The notes: a model not told the origin generated them from the sequence alone. A stretch of DNA of 64,000 nt from Alligator mississippiensis (GCF_030867095.1 NC_081824.1:351018203-351082202); one strand, 5' to 3'; numbered from the stretch's first letter, positions 35,791-47,480 are shown. A program made the numbers and translations.

Positions 35791-37165
35791 TACATCTTCT
35801 TATGAATTATGCTCTCGTGTTTGTATGAGTAAACTCCACTGCAGAGGACTTAAGTTGGGCTCCATGGCAAATGTTGTAGTTTACTCTAATTGCAGAAAGT
35901 TTAAATAATTAAATAATCAGGGCCTGGTTGTTTATCAGTGCTCCACTTGCTTCTTTGTTTAACAGAGGAAGTAAGTTTTTATGATAAAGTAGAGCTATGT
36001 CATGCTGGCAGGATCAGATAAGGAGGACTGGACAAAAATGTTTACTTTGCCAACATTCCACTTCCTGCCGTTTGGCCAGCATACCTGTTTTACTTTGGAA
36101 AAGCTAATGGCTTTAGTTGCATTTTGACTGTCAGTGGATGAGTTACACAAGTTTCCTTGCAAAAATCCATGTCAGACAAGGATGAAAGTAAAGCCATTTT
36201 TAAGCCATTTGATTTATGGTTCCAGCACAAAATACAGTTGTCCTGATAAACAGAATTCTGTACGTACCATAAAATCCCAATGTGGTAAACAGCATATAAA
36301 ATAAACACGTATAGTGGGAAATATGTGAATGTTTTGAATCTGCATGTGTGAATCTTAAGTCATTTTCTGTTGAATCTGTTAATGACAATGAATATATAGT
36401 TTTACCTTATGTTTACATTATATGCTGTTTCTGCCATTCTGGCAGCATTTGCTTCCACACTTGTGGCTGGAGTCATCTGTTTGTGAATGCCTTGGAAAAA
36501 CATAACAGAGCATTTTCTTTTTAGATATAAAAATTACTCCTTATGAAACTACATTCTGTGACAATGTACCCATGTATATAATACACTTAAAATATAATAT
36601 GAGGAAGAAAAAGGAATGATAAGGTAAAGAAAACCTGGAGATTATGCTGTTTTACCTGTAGATCAATCTGTTTTTGATAAAGATTTTATCAGCATTGCTA
36701 TAATGTACTCTGTGTTCAGTCAAAGCAGATTACCTTAGCTTGATGGATCTGAGACATTGTATATATTCATAATTCATGTAGTGAGTATAAACACCTAGTT
36801 AATATGTTACATTGTATTATGTGCATGAATACCTAAGAATATGTACATGGACATGTACCACATTAAACATACCAAATTAATGCAATTAATATTATTTAAA
36901 ATAATCAAACTTAAACAAGAAGTCACAAAAAAGTTGAAGTTCTCAAACAACAAAATTATCCTAGCCATAATGCACAGCTGTACATTTTATGTTAAACAAT
37001 TAAAGCACACACCTTATCCCATGAGCAAAAGCTCAATAAACAACTTTCCTCCATGGAGGCTAGAGGGATGGAATAATTTCCCTGAAGCCTCAAAGCACAA
37101 GCAGAGTTGCTATTGTAGCCCATAAAGCTGATCATCATTTCTGATCTTCCACAGAACATTATACC
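35791..37165. other. Unannotated AT-rich DNA
   Basis: No gene or element recognised on either strand. Confidence 0.5.
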
Positions 37166-37179
37166 GTAAGACACTGAAG

Positions 37180-37295
37180 CTTGCTAAGAAGAATGTTTCC
37201 AACTATTTGAGTTGGTCTAATAAAAGTATCAGATTTATCCAAAGAACCTTGTCTGCCTATGTCCTTAGACCAACATGGATACAACCTATACCCCT
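37180..37295 (+). mobile_element. SINE-like short repeat with 14-bp target duplication
   Basis: A 116-bp unit is bounded by a perfect direct repeat, GTAAGACACTGAAG (37166-37179 and 37296-37309). It contains GAGTTGGTCTAATAAAAG, AAAGAACCTTGTCTGCCTATG and TTAGACCAACATGGATACAAC. A 14-bp duplication is typical of LINE-driven insertion rather than hAT or mariner insertion. A sibling copy is at about 39196-39329. No internal RNA polymerase III boxes were identified by eye. Confidence 0.65.
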
Positions 37296-37579
37296 GTAAG
37301 ACACTGAAGAAATTCTGTGCATCTTCCTCACAACCAGCCACATTGGACAGTGGAACTATTGTAGTGTGGAGATAAGATACAAATAGGAATATTTAAAGTT
37401 AATGATATTTAGAAATTAAAATAGGAATAGAAAATTTTATTGAGCATCACTGCTGAAATAGCACTGCCACTTTGACTGCATGCTGTAGAAGAAGTTATGA
37501 TTCAATAGTACTCTGGTGGAGAGAGATTGCACTCACTCATATATAGAAGCTGTGAAATCTTGCACTGCAAAGCAGTCAT

Positions 37580-38790
37580 TTGCCTTGTTCTTTCCTGGTA
37601 TGGTACCCAAATTTACCCATTTGTGGTAGAGCACCTTTGGTGCCTGTCACTTTAAGGGCCAGAGCAGGCAGCGGGGCAGCCGGCTGGTGCAGGCCACTTC
37701 TTGTGAGGGAGTCGCATGACCACAGAAGGGCTGTGCGATTGGAGGAAGGGGCTGAGCAGCCTTCATTTTAACTCAGGCCCTCAGGGCTGAGCCAACAGTG
37801 TGCTGCTGGCATCCGAACGAATAACACCCAGCTGAGATGCTGTTCAGAACATCCTTGAAGGTAAGGGAAGGATCTGTGGGGATGGTAGGAGGTTCCTGGT
37901 CCTGGAAATGACCAAAAACTGCACCCTGCTGGGGAAGGATAGCCTGGTGAGACTGCCTGTGGTTGAGTAGTTCCCCATAAATGCCAGGCTAGTTGCCTCC
38001 CCACTGAAAGGCAGGTAGGGGTTTCTTATAACCCCAGTACCCAGTGGGAAGTAGAGCAGGCAGTGGAGCCAGGCACACCTAGTGAGAGGCACCTGAGTCC
38101 ATGGGGTGTAAAACCCTGAGGCCCCAGCATAGGGGTGGAGTGGGGCCATGTACACCTAGGGAGAGGCACCCGAGACTGTGGGGTGTAAGACCCCAAGGCC
38201 CCAGCATGGAGGCAGAGTGTTGGCGTTAGTGAGGGGGCAGTGGATGCAGAGTAGGGTTGCGAGGGGCAACCTGAAGGGCTGCACAAGAATTGTTTATTGA
38301 GAGAGCCTCAGTGAAGGTAGTAAATTGTTGCCCCAGTGAGAAGGCAGAGGAGTAGCCCCAGCAAGGGGGAGAGGAGAGTTGGGCCAAAGGCAGAGCTGGG
38401 CCTCAGTGAGAGGGTGTGCAGTGGACAGCTGAGGATACCTGGGTAAGAAGAGCCAAAGGCTAAGGGCAGCCAGTAGGGGGCCGGGGGAGTCATTGTGGAT
38501 AGCTCCGAGCACAGTGTGGTGGCACAGTGTGACAATGAGCTCCAGAGGGGAGTGAGAGTCCCAAGTGAGGCCGCGGAGCACAGATCATGGTGTGAGGCAC
38601 TGTGCTATATGGATGCCATCTGCGAGGCATGGGACACAGTATAGGGAAGATGAGAGCTGTGTGTAACACCCTAGAAATTGGGGCATAAAAATGGGCACCC
38701 TCCCATATTGAACATCAAGTTTATTACATGTTGTGGCAGGTGAGACAGGGAAGACTGCCCTAGACAGAGAGGCAGTCAGTATGGTGACTG
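37580..38790. repeat. GC-rich LTR-like / minisatellite block
   Basis: It contains TGTCACTTTAAGGGCCAG near 37647 and a tandem pair of about 73-bp units (about 38068-38215: ACACCTAG..GAGAGGCACC, GGGGTGTAA, CCCCAGCAT). It also has AAACTGCACCCTGCTGGGG near 37916 and TTGTGGCAGGTGAGACAGGG near 38732. The last two match positions near 8591 and 9459 in the block at 7.6-9.5 kb. A dispersed retroelement or LTR family is inferred. No coding domain is seen. Confidence 0.5.
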
Positions 38791-39195
38791 GCCACAAGTT
38801 GGCTCCTTTGTCACACCATGATATTCTCCAATTTAGTGTTATCGTGACCAATCTTGGCATTCCAGTTGCCGGCCAAACCAGAAATATCTTCCTTCAGGAT
38901 GTTTTGAGCAGTCCTTGACCTGCTCATAGAACTGCTTGATTTCCTCTTCCTCAGAATCTGTAATAGAAGGATAGACCTAGGATACAATGAGGTTCAAGGG
39001 TTGATGCCAGAGGGTGATGTTCAGGGATCCTGGTTTTCTCTGATTAAAAAAAAAAAAAAAAGTTCTTAATTTTTGGATTAAAAAAAGGAACCCAAAATCC
39101 ACATTTTTCCATGATCAAAATGAAATGCCACTAATATATAGAGTCCATCCAGGAAGAGCACACACCAACTGCAGATGCTTCCTCAGCCTGATGAA

Positions 39196-39329
39196 GGGTA
39201 TTTATACCCAAAAACTTTCAAAGAAGAATTTTTCCAATTATTCGAGTTGGTCTAAAAAAAGATATTGGATTTACCCAAAGAACCTTGTCTGCCTATGTTC
39301 TTAGACCAACAACCCATACCTGTGTAACA
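39196..39329 (+). mobile_element. SINE-like repeat, second copy
   Basis: Copy of the 37180 unit in the same orientation: CGAGTTGGTCTAAAAAAAG, CCCAAAGAACCTTGTCTGC, TTAGACCAACAACCCATAC. Upstream text CTCAGCCTGATGAAGGGTAT extends the family to the left (TGATGAAG, as in the 13.8-kb copy). Flanking duplications were not resolved. Confidence 0.6.
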
Positions 39330-39565
39330 TGAGTGTCTGCACATTAAGGCTCATTAACAAGTCCTAAGTGCTCTCCAGGCATCTAAAAGTTATGCCACTT
39401 TGGGGGAGAATTATCTTGGAACACAGGTACCTAGCTTGAGTTACCTTAACTTCTCATTGCTTCCGTAATAAAATGACCACAACCCTCCAGTATCTCAGGC
39501 GGCACTGAGTGTAGATTAGGTATCCTTTGGAACTTCTGGGACTGACAGCTGGGGACAGCTGGGCA

Positions 39566-39760
39566 GCAGGTGAGTGAGGAGGGGAGAGAAGAAAGGGGCA
39601 CAGGGGAATGGGGGAAGAAGGGTTAGGAGTGGAGGGGGCAGGGGGCAGCATAAGGGGGGGCAAAAAGAGGGGGGAATTGGGAAAGGGAGGGAGTGGGTAG
39701 GGGATGGAGGGAAGCAAGTTGGCAGGGAGCTTCAGGAGAGGTGTGGGAGGGGGATGGGTG
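39566..39760 (+). repeat. Purine-rich tract with G-runs
   Basis: The + strand is almost all G and A for roughly 190 bases, with runs such as GGAGGGGGCAGGGGGCAGC followed by GGGGGGG near 39630-39660. It could form G-quadruplex or triplex structures. No gene is present; the matching minus-strand Pro/Ser-rich frames are compositional. Confidence 0.6.
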
Positions 39761-40002
39761 ACCCCAGCATCCTGTGTACCCGAATTAAGCCTATACTGTC
39801 CTTGCCAGGCCCTGCAGCAGCTCCCTGTGGAGGAAAGGGGGCAGGAGGAGGGAGAATGAAAAGGGAATGCTCATATACTCTATCTGGCAAACCTTGCGTT
39901 GACATCAGTGGGTTCATTTTTCTTAAATAAGGGCTGCAGGATCAGGTCAACAATAAGCAATATATTTAGATTTACAGTTTAAGACACTATATTCGTTAAA
40001 TA

Positions 40003-40236
40003 CAAGGGAGGTTAAGGTTAGATATTAGGAAAAAGTTTCTTACTAGGAGGGCAGTAAAAAACTGGAACAGGTTACCTAGAGAGGTGGTAGCAGCTCCATT
40101 TTTGGGAGTTTTCAAAACCCAGATGGACAAAGCTTTGGCTGGGATGATCTAGTTGGGACTGGTCCTGCTTTAAGCAGGAGGTTGGACTAGATGACCTCCT
40201 GAGGTTCCTGCCAACCCTAACTTTCCATGATTTAAT
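40003..40236 (+). mobile_element. CR1 LINE 3' end fragment
   Basis: It contains TTAGATATTAGGAAAAAG, AAACTGGAACAGGTTACC, TTTTGGCTGGGATGATCTAG-like text, GGACTAGATGACCTCCTGAG and ends TTTCCATGATTTAA. This is the same 3' end as the copies at 2.9 and 35.7 kb. No coding frame. Confidence 0.9.
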
Positions 40237-40846
40237 GTGGGTTACAAACAACTTTCTGTCTAATTTTACCCACATATAAGATGAGCAGAATCTTATGAAA
40301 CCTGTTACTAAAATGAACCGTTTGGATTTTAAACATCACACGCCACAAAATTGGCCTTCAAAGAGGCTTAAATGCCCTTTTGCACTGCTTTAATGGTGTT
40401 GCTGTGTGCGTGCTCAGCAGTGTATTCCACTGTAAATGACTTTGCATTTACATAGCAAGATAAAACACTTCCAAGGTGTTTTAGTTTGCTACGTAACAAA
40501 TTCCAACAATGCACAGGGCGCTGGAAGCTGATGTGCTCGGGCTGTGGGACCTGGCAGCAGCAAGCAGGTTCCACTGAAGAAAAAAAAAGCAGCGAGACTG
40601 ATCTTTTTTTCCCCCCCTACCTCCTTAGAGCCTGCCTGCCTGCCTGCCTGAGTTGCAAGTGTGGGGGGAGGAGGGGGACAGTGTTTCCCTCTGTGGCTGC
40701 AGCGCCCCCTGGGACCTCCTGGGCTGGGTGCCAGCAGGCAGGTGCCACCTGGGAGGCCCCCACGCAGCTCAGGGACCACTCGGCCTGCCGGTAGCTCACC
40801 TCCCTGCCCTGCTGCCAAAGAGGCAGGTAAGGATTTGACCCCCACC

Positions 40847-40972
40847 CTTGTGTACACGCCACGGGGGTTTAGTTCGGTTTAATTCTCCCTAAATTGAAGC
40901 AGTGTTTTTAAAACCCCATCATTTCAATTTAGGGAGAACTAAACTGAATTAAACACCTGTAGCATGTACAAG
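40847..40972. mobile_element. Near-palindromic hairpin MITE
   Basis: The whole 126 bp folds on itself. The left arm reads CTTGTGTACACGCCACGG and then GTTTAGTTCGGTTTAATTC (40867 on). The right arm read in reverse gives CTTGTACATGCTACAGG and GTTTAATTCAGTTTAGTTC. Arms share TCTCCCTAAATTGAA perfectly and surround an unpaired middle (GTGTTTTTAAAACCCC). No target duplication was resolved. Confidence 0.7.
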
Positions 40973-43351
40973 CAGCCCAAGTGCCATTTTTCTTTGTCTT
41001 CTATCTTCATAGGCCAGATTCTACTCTTATTCACTCCAGAATCAGACCACTGAAATATGACTCACCTTCTGAAAGAAATCCCGTATATCTAAAACTCCAG
41101 CATTTGAAATTCTGTTTTGATCAGCCAGAAAAATATCATTAATAATACTACTAACAATAAATAATAATACAAATTTGGGGTGGGGCAATCAGCACATCAA
41201 GTAAAATTACTCCATTTAAAAAGTAAACTGCAAAGGAATCACTGAACTAATCTTAAATGCATTCTCAGGTCCCCTGCATATGCGTCCATATAGACTAATG
41301 TGCTACTACAATAGCCCAGCAGGCAGCATGTTGTGATTTCACAGCTATAATTGAACTTTGCTGGAATAAGCAGATGGGTCATAGGAAAGCTCCAGAATAG
41401 CTTCCCACACATTTCACAGCCTGGCCCTTCTGTAACACTTCTGCAAAAATCACTTAGACAGAAAAATAAAGGTTTGGCCCAGAAGCCAGAATATTATATT
41501 TAGCACATTAATTTTCAGGGCATGTGGAAATGAACAGCATACTTTTGTTTAAGGTTATTCAGAACCCTGGAACTTTCTTTGTATTGTTACCTTTTGTTTA
41601 AAAAATAAAGGGTGGATATTCTTGAGTTCATCCAGAAGAAGTTAAAGACTTCATTCTGCGTGAAGGCAATGGGTCAATGAATAAAATGAAGCAATACTTA
41701 GTGATCAGCACAAGAGCTTACCAGTGATATGCCAGGCTACATGCTTTCAGCTACATAGGAATTACAAAGCAAAATACATCCTCAGGCAGAAAGCATTAAC
41801 CACAGCAGATGTTTAAATATTTTTTGCCTACTTTGCATGCTCTCAGCTGGAGTTATGTTGTTTCAGAGAATAATTTAGACTTAGAAAGCCAATTACGATT
41901 CCTATTTGTTTATATCAAATTAATGTTAATTATATTAATGCTGACATTTGAAATAGCAAATCTATAACCAATCTGTTTGCATCTTTCCCCTTTTCTTTGT
42001 TCTCTAGAAACCTTTCTGAAAGCTGTTCTCTAGCTCTTTCACAGCACAGAACATTATCTCATTATCTCAATGGAGGGATCATGTCCTCCCATTTTGACCA
42101 CATGGGACACCACAGTAATTGTTTATATGAAAAAGTAACATGAAGAAAATAAGTATTTAACTTCTTTTTGGCACAATTTAAGAGATGGAAATTAGGAGAA
42201 AGAGCTCAGATCGGGTAACCAACCAGGCCTCTATGGGCCAATGATAAGTGTGTTTCCTGAACCAACATTTTGGAATATTAGAACAACCCCATGTTTTATC
42301 TGGGATTTGTTTAAGATACTCTTAGAACTATAAAAGATCTGAAAATCTGAGGGAAGATAAGGCCTCATTTTTTACTTTTTGATTAAATATTAAGTGTTTA
42401 AATTACTGTGAATGAAATCCTGGTTCTAGTAAAGTCAATGGAATTTTTGCCACTGCCTTTAGAGGAACCAGGATTTGACTGCATACATGGAATTTCTTGT
42501 TTAATTGTTAGTTTAAAGTAATGAGTACTATAAAGAAATTAGTGATCTGCAGCCTTTTCAAGATAACAGACACATTTCAAAGGCAATGATGGCAATGTCT
42601 ACTAGTTTCTTTCCCATATCAAAAAGACAATTCAGCTAATCTCTGGATAGGCCATGTTGGAGCTAACATGTTATTCTAATGTGTTATACACATTGCAGCT
42701 TTATGTGAAATTGTACACTATGGAAGCTTGTATTTCTATTTACAGTTTTGCTGTAAGTTTTCCAATGATTTACATTTCCTTTGACTTTTTAAAAACTTCT
42801 TGAGAACATACAACATTCAGTAGTTATGTAAGTAAATGTGATTTTAACATTATGGATTGGTTATGGTGGACACATTGGCCAGAATTATGTTTCATTTACT
42901 GGACAATCCTAGAACAGCTTGCGATCAGCCCTGTTACCTGAAAAAAGTGACAGAATGATTCTAATACCCCCTTCAGGGCATGTAATTGCCCCCATTATGG
43001 GAAAAGGGAGAAATCTGTGAGTCTTTGAAGGGCAATCCTATTTCTATAATGTGGTATTTACATACTCTAAAGGGTTTAATAGCATCATTCCTACACTCTA
43101 GTTGGGTAAATCAGAGTTAGTTTCAAGGTGCACTTTGGTCATCCAAACAGGTGAAATAGGATTCTCCCTCTTGTCATTGATCAAGAAATAAATAATGCAT
43201 TTTCTTGTAATATACTATAGGAGGGTTTTTTTTTTTACTCAGGACCGAATAATTTTATGATCCCTATTTGCAGATGTGTTATAATGCTGACATACCTGCT
43301 AATGATATGTTACTATGTCATCATATTGCCTGATTAAGCCTGTTCCAGTAC
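40973..43351. other. Unannotated AT-rich DNA
   Basis: An AATAATACTAC-type simple patch lies at about 41138-41172. No gene or element otherwise recognised. Confidence 0.5.
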
Positions 43352-43359
43352 TTGGAGCT

Positions 43360-43768
43360 AAAGTTGTCATATTTCCAGTTCCAAAAAAGAGGGCACCTGT
43401 CGGGGAGACACCTCACTCCTGATCCGCAGCTCCCCCAACCCTGCCAGTGCCTTGTACTCTTGACCCACAAGCTCCTGCCTCTCCCATGCCCTCACTTCCA
43501 AGCCACAGCACCCCCAGCCCTGCCAGTGCCCCTCATTCCCCATGCCCCACAGCCCCCTGACCCTCCGTTCTGCCCATACCCCTCACTCCCTACCTGCAGG
43601 CCCCTGCCCCACTCCAGCCCTGCTGGTGCCCCTCACTCCCAACCTGCAGCCTCCTGGTCCCCCCAGCCCTGCTGGAGGGGGGCCCCCAGCTGCTCCCATC
43701 AGACTGGGCTGGCGCACAGCAACTTCTGATTTCATGTGGGTGGTGGCAGAGCAAATCTGGTAACCCTA
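43360..43768. mobile_element. Non-autonomous hAT element with 8-bp duplication
   Basis: It begins TAAAGTTGTCATATTTCC and ends GCAAATCTGGTAACCCTA, inverted ends of the TAGGGTTGCCA type. Flanks TTGGAGCT (43352-43359) and TTGGAGCC (43769-43776) agree at 7 of 8 positions, fitting a hAT insertion. The interior is C-rich (CCCCAGCCCTGCTGG repeats), giving spurious Pro-rich frames. Confidence 0.85.
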
Positions 43769-44197
43769 TTGGAGCCCAGCTTCTCCATTATACAAGAGCT
43801 GCTATGTAAAAGTGGAGGGAGTAAGCTGGCGGGTGCAGGATGGGTTACTACATTTTCCCCAGAAGGGAAGAGGAGAGAAGGGCATGGAAACTTCCAGCTG
43901 ATAGTGCCAGTAAGTCATGGCCTAGCCCATTTCTTCTTCCCTGTTTTAAAAAATGTAGCAGCTTGTGTTCTTTCCTTATAGGGATACGATTCAATCATAG
44001 GGAAATGGTCCATGTATAATGGGTTTGAAATCCTGGTTTGAGGAGAATGGTGAGCTGTGTGTTCCAGCCCTTTCCTTGGTTGGTAGTAGTGACACAGTAG
44101 CAATAAACCAGATATTTTCTGACTATTACAAACTGGTAATAAAGAAGTTGGGAATAAAGAACCTGTGCTTCAGGACCAGGCCTTTTAGTAATCTTAA

Positions 44198-44300
44198 ATT
44201 CATAGAATCACAGGGTTGGGAGGGACTTCAAGGGTCCCCTAGGAATGCCACTCCTAAAGCCTTCCCATTTACTCACAGTGAAGAGTGCCCCAGGATTCGG
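44198..44300 (-). mobile_element. Short CR1-like 3' end fragment
   Basis: The phrase CATAGAATCACAGGGTTGGGAGGGACTTCAAGGG is the minus-strand form of a CR1 3' terminus. Only about 100 bp can be recognised. Confidence 0.55.
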
Positions 44301-45861
44301 CCCCAGTGTCTGCATATTTGCAGTAGTGGGGGGTGACATGCATGTCTCAGAATTCACACCTAATTTTGCTAGTGCCTGAAGCCACTTCTGAATGTTAACA
44401 GTTACAAGGCTAAACACTAATTAAAGGAAATCACATGAGCTGAAACCAAGACAGACACAGTGGGGACAGCAGTTTAGAGCTTCCTGTCCTTGAAAACTAT
44501 GGTTTATCTCCTGGCATCAGACTGGAAGCTGCAGTTCTTGACAGTAAGCAGCAAGTTCCAGATACTAACTTACTAAGAATATTTTGGCACATTCTGCAGG
44601 GTGTTATCAAGGGCCTAGGACTCTACCTAAAGTTTTAAAGGTTTTTTTAGGTTACATATAATATTTTCTGCAGCCTTTCAATTTCAAAAAACATTTTGCT
44701 GTAACGTCAGATATCCCCCCCACCCCAGCATGGAATGTAAAAGAAAGTTGCATTGTTGTGATTAGCACAATTTCAGTATAGACACCAAGGACTGAAGGAT
44801 GGAGGAGGGTGAACCGCTCCCCCATCCCAAAAGGTGGTCCTACAAGTCAGGTCTGAGATGCTTTGGCAGTCTGGGAAACGGATAGGCTTCAGTCTTTAAC
44901 AAGGTCAAGCCAGTATTTTTCATGAACAGCAAGCTACCTCAAAAGAGGCTGAAAACAGCCTTTGTAAATCAGTGTTGTATTTGCAAAAATAATTCCTTTC
45001 TGAGCTCTCTTGATTATCTTTTACCCTGAAGCCATGAATCATGAACCCTGGCCATCCATTAGTGTTTATCAGTACCTTATCTGGCATTCTACAGCTTCAT
45101 TCTACATTCTACCTCTACAAATGTTAATTATCATGAAGTTAACCAGTTTTTAAAGAATCCAGGTACTGCATTTGAGTCCTTTATATCCTGAAGCAATGAT
45201 TTCCATAGGGTGACTGCACCCACCATAAAGATGTTTCATTTTTATTTTATTTGAAGCCTAAATGTTCCCTGGCGTTTCTGTGTTGATTTTGTTTTGTGAC
45301 AAGGTGAGGAGAGATGACTGACCAATACTTTTTTAGACTGTTGAATACCTTGCTAAAAACCCCTCTTGTACTTTTCTCCTTACAAAACTAAATAGTTTAG
45401 ATGTTTAGAATAATTCTAGATATAGCCTTTTATCAGATGCAAGCTTGTGTGTATTCCTGACCATCCGCATTGCCCCTCTCAGGACATTTTTTCATCCCTG
45501 CTCTGTATTTCTCAGTGTGCAATGAGCAATGGTACTCAGTCCTAAAACCGTATCTGCAACTGGAGAGTGAGGTATATCCAGAGCCCTATTTAAAGTCAAT
45601 CAGGGTCTAATACTGGACACACTGGCAGGACAGCAGTTCAGTATCATTTTAATATCCTCTGCATATTTTTTATTCTGTGTTTCTATCCCTTATTTCACCC
45701 AGAATGAGATTTGGTTTGACCTCCACATTACTTTATTTTCATTTATAGGTATAACTGATTGTAGGACTATCAAGGGGACTTAAGCACAGGTTGATTCCCA
45801 GGGAGAAGAAAAAACAATTGGAGTACACTTTGCCCATATTGTAAACCAGTGAATCTCCCAC
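44301..45861. other. Unannotated DNA
   Basis: No gene or element recognised. Confidence 0.5.
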
Positions 45862-45869
45862 TTTTAAAC

Positions 45870-46163
45870 CAGTGAATCTCAACCAGGGTGGCATAGCACC
45901 CTGGGGTGCTGTGAGATCATTTTCAGGATTCTGTGGGGTACCATCCAATATTAACACGGTTGGGTGTGTAAACACCTATGCATGATTCACAAGACAAACC
46001 CAGAGATTTCAAACAGGAACCCAGTGGTCCTAAACACTTCTGTGGTCTCTCTGAGTTTATTTGCAACAGAATCTCTGTCATTTCTTGGTAGTCAAAAAGA
46101 CCTGAGTGAAAGCTGGTGCTTTCCCAGGGAGGCCTTGAGTCTAAAATAGGTTGAGAACCACTG
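45870..46163. mobile_element. Non-autonomous hAT element with 8-bp duplication
   Basis: Ends CAGTGAATCTCAACC and GGTTGAGAACCACTG are inverted repeats. Flanks TTTTAAAC (45862-45869) and CTTTAAAC (46164-46171) agree at 7 of 8 positions. The interior AAACCCAGAGATTTCAAA is shared with the fragment at 59324-59452. Confidence 0.88.
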
Positions 46164-46469
46164 CTTTAAACAGCCCAATGACCTGCTCACAGCTCAACTC
46201 AGTCAGTCAGTCAGTCAGGCCCCTGCTATGTTACATATATTACACAACTCACTGGTGAATCGAGTTATATATTTAGACTAGCCAGACCTGCAAAGTAAGA
46301 CCAGCCACAATTATCACACAATTATCTGGTTAATTGCACAATAAATTTAGACCTGCCAGACCTGCAAAGTGACTATGAGAGGGTAAAAAGGACAATCCAG
46401 CTATAAAAGAGGGGTTGGAAAGGAGCACCGCCCCCCCCCCCCGAAGAAAAACACAAGCCCAAATAGTGT

Positions 46470-47130
46470 ATGTGTTTGACAGTGTTTGTGATGGAGAGGA
46501 GGGTGTGTGTGTGCGTGTGTTGGAGGGAGGGGGTGTATTTTGGAGGGGGGGGTGATAGAGGGGGTGTGCACTATGGTGGCAGGGTGGTGTGTGTGTGTGT
46601 CTGTGTGTGTGATGGAAGGAAGGCATGTGTATATGGTAGGGGGGTATGTGCACCTGCATGCATATGTGTGCATGCATGCACAAGGGATATGGTAGGGGGG
46701 TGTGTGTGGTGGAGGCGGGGTTGTGTGTGCGCGATGAAAGGTGTGTGTATGTGGTGGAGAGGGTGGCCATCATAGAGGACAGTCCGGTTGTCCTCTGGCC
46801 TCTACTGATACGAAACCGGATGCCTTTATGTCCTCTATTTTTCTCTTGAAAAGAAAAATAAGAAAGGTGTTGGGTTTCCTATCAATAGAGGACAGAGTAG
46901 TAGAAAACGGGAACGTCCTCTATGATAGCCACTCAGGAGATGGGTGTGTGTGTATGTGTGTGATGGAGGCAGGGTGATGCATGTGCAATGGAAGGTGTGT
47001 ATCTGTGGTGGAGAGGGGTGTGTGCGTGTGCTATGGAAGGCGTGTGTATGCGGTTGAGAGGTGTGTGTGTGTGTGGTGGAGGCAGGGTGATGCGGTGCGC
47101 GTGTGATGGAAGGCACGCGCGTGTGTGAGA
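46470..47130. repeat. TG/GGGGTGTGTG-rich minisatellite upstream of GAS6
   Basis: Degenerate repeats of phrases such as GATGGAAGGTGTGTG, GGTGGAGAGGG and runs of TG occupy this stretch, interrupted by a palindromic insert at 46763-46932. The strand is strongly purine plus TG biased, with a poly-C run just before it at about 46428-46442. It abuts the GAS6 CpG island. Long open frames here are low-complexity shadows and not genes. Confidence 0.75.
46763..46932. mobile_element. Fold-back (MITE-like) element near GAS6 promoter
   Basis: The two halves are inverted copies of each other. The left end GTGGCCATCATAGAGGAC matches the reverse complement of the right end (GTCCTCTATGATAGCCAC) with one mismatch. 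The similarity continues inward through CTACTGATACGAAACC versus CTATTGATAGGAAACC to a central AT-rich hairpin (ATTTTTCT...AGAAAAAT). It interrupts the TG-rich minisatellite, so it was probably inserted. No coding capacity and no clear target duplication were seen. Confidence 0.65.
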
Positions 47131-47480
47131 AGGGATGCAGGGTGCATGCGGACAGCGCACCGCCGCGCCGGGCGGGAGGGAGGGCGCTTTACCAGCGGGC
47201 GGGGAGGCGCGGAGGAAGGTGTGTCCGCCCCCGCGGCGGGGCGGGGCGCTGCGCAGCCGGTGCCGCCGCGCTCTGCAGAGGCGGTCGCGGAGCCCGGCAG
47301 CATGCCGCAGCCCCCGGCCCCCGCCGCCCGCGCCGCCGCCCTGCTGCTCGCCCTGCTGCTGCTGCTGCCTGCCCACGCCTCGCACCGTGAGTCCTGCCCG
47401 GGGCCGGGGACCCCACGCGTACGGGCACACGCGCTTTCGCCCTGGACACGCACACGGCTTCCCCTCCTGTACCGCGCACA
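47090..47480 (+). promoter_or_regulatory. GAS6: GAS6 CpG-island promoter region
   Basis: This stretch is rich in CG dinucleotides, unlike most of the window, and encloses the GAS6 start codon. GC-box (Sp1-type) sequences are visible, notably GGCGGGGCGGGGC near 47235-47247, about 55 bases upstream of the ATG, and GCGGGCGGGGA near 47194-47204. No TATA box is evident, which fits a dispersed CpG-island promoter. The transcription start cannot be placed from sequence alone. The upstream edge merges into a TG-rich minisatellite. Confidence 0.7.
47302..47386 (+). CDS. GAS6: GAS6 coding exon 1 (signal peptide)
   Basis: The ATG at 47302 has A at -3 (context gcagcATGc) and opens 28 codons plus one base before a consensus donor GTGAGT at 47387. 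The peptide begins [16 protein letters not shown], followed by a leucine-rich hydrophobic core and an AHA sequence that would suit signal peptidase cleavage. It is proline/alanine/leucine-rich, as expected for the first exon of a secreted Gla protein. The exon ends in phase 1, and the single leftover C joins the first two bases of exon 2. It sits in a CpG-rich stretch with GC boxes just upstream. No better in-frame ATG was seen upstream before GC-rich untranslated sequence. Confidence 0.9.

Noticed and set aside
46651..46691. Alternating TGCATGCA purine-pyrimidine run as a regulatory Z-DNA site
   Set aside because: It is a normal by-product of the TG-rich minisatellite, and nothing supports a function.
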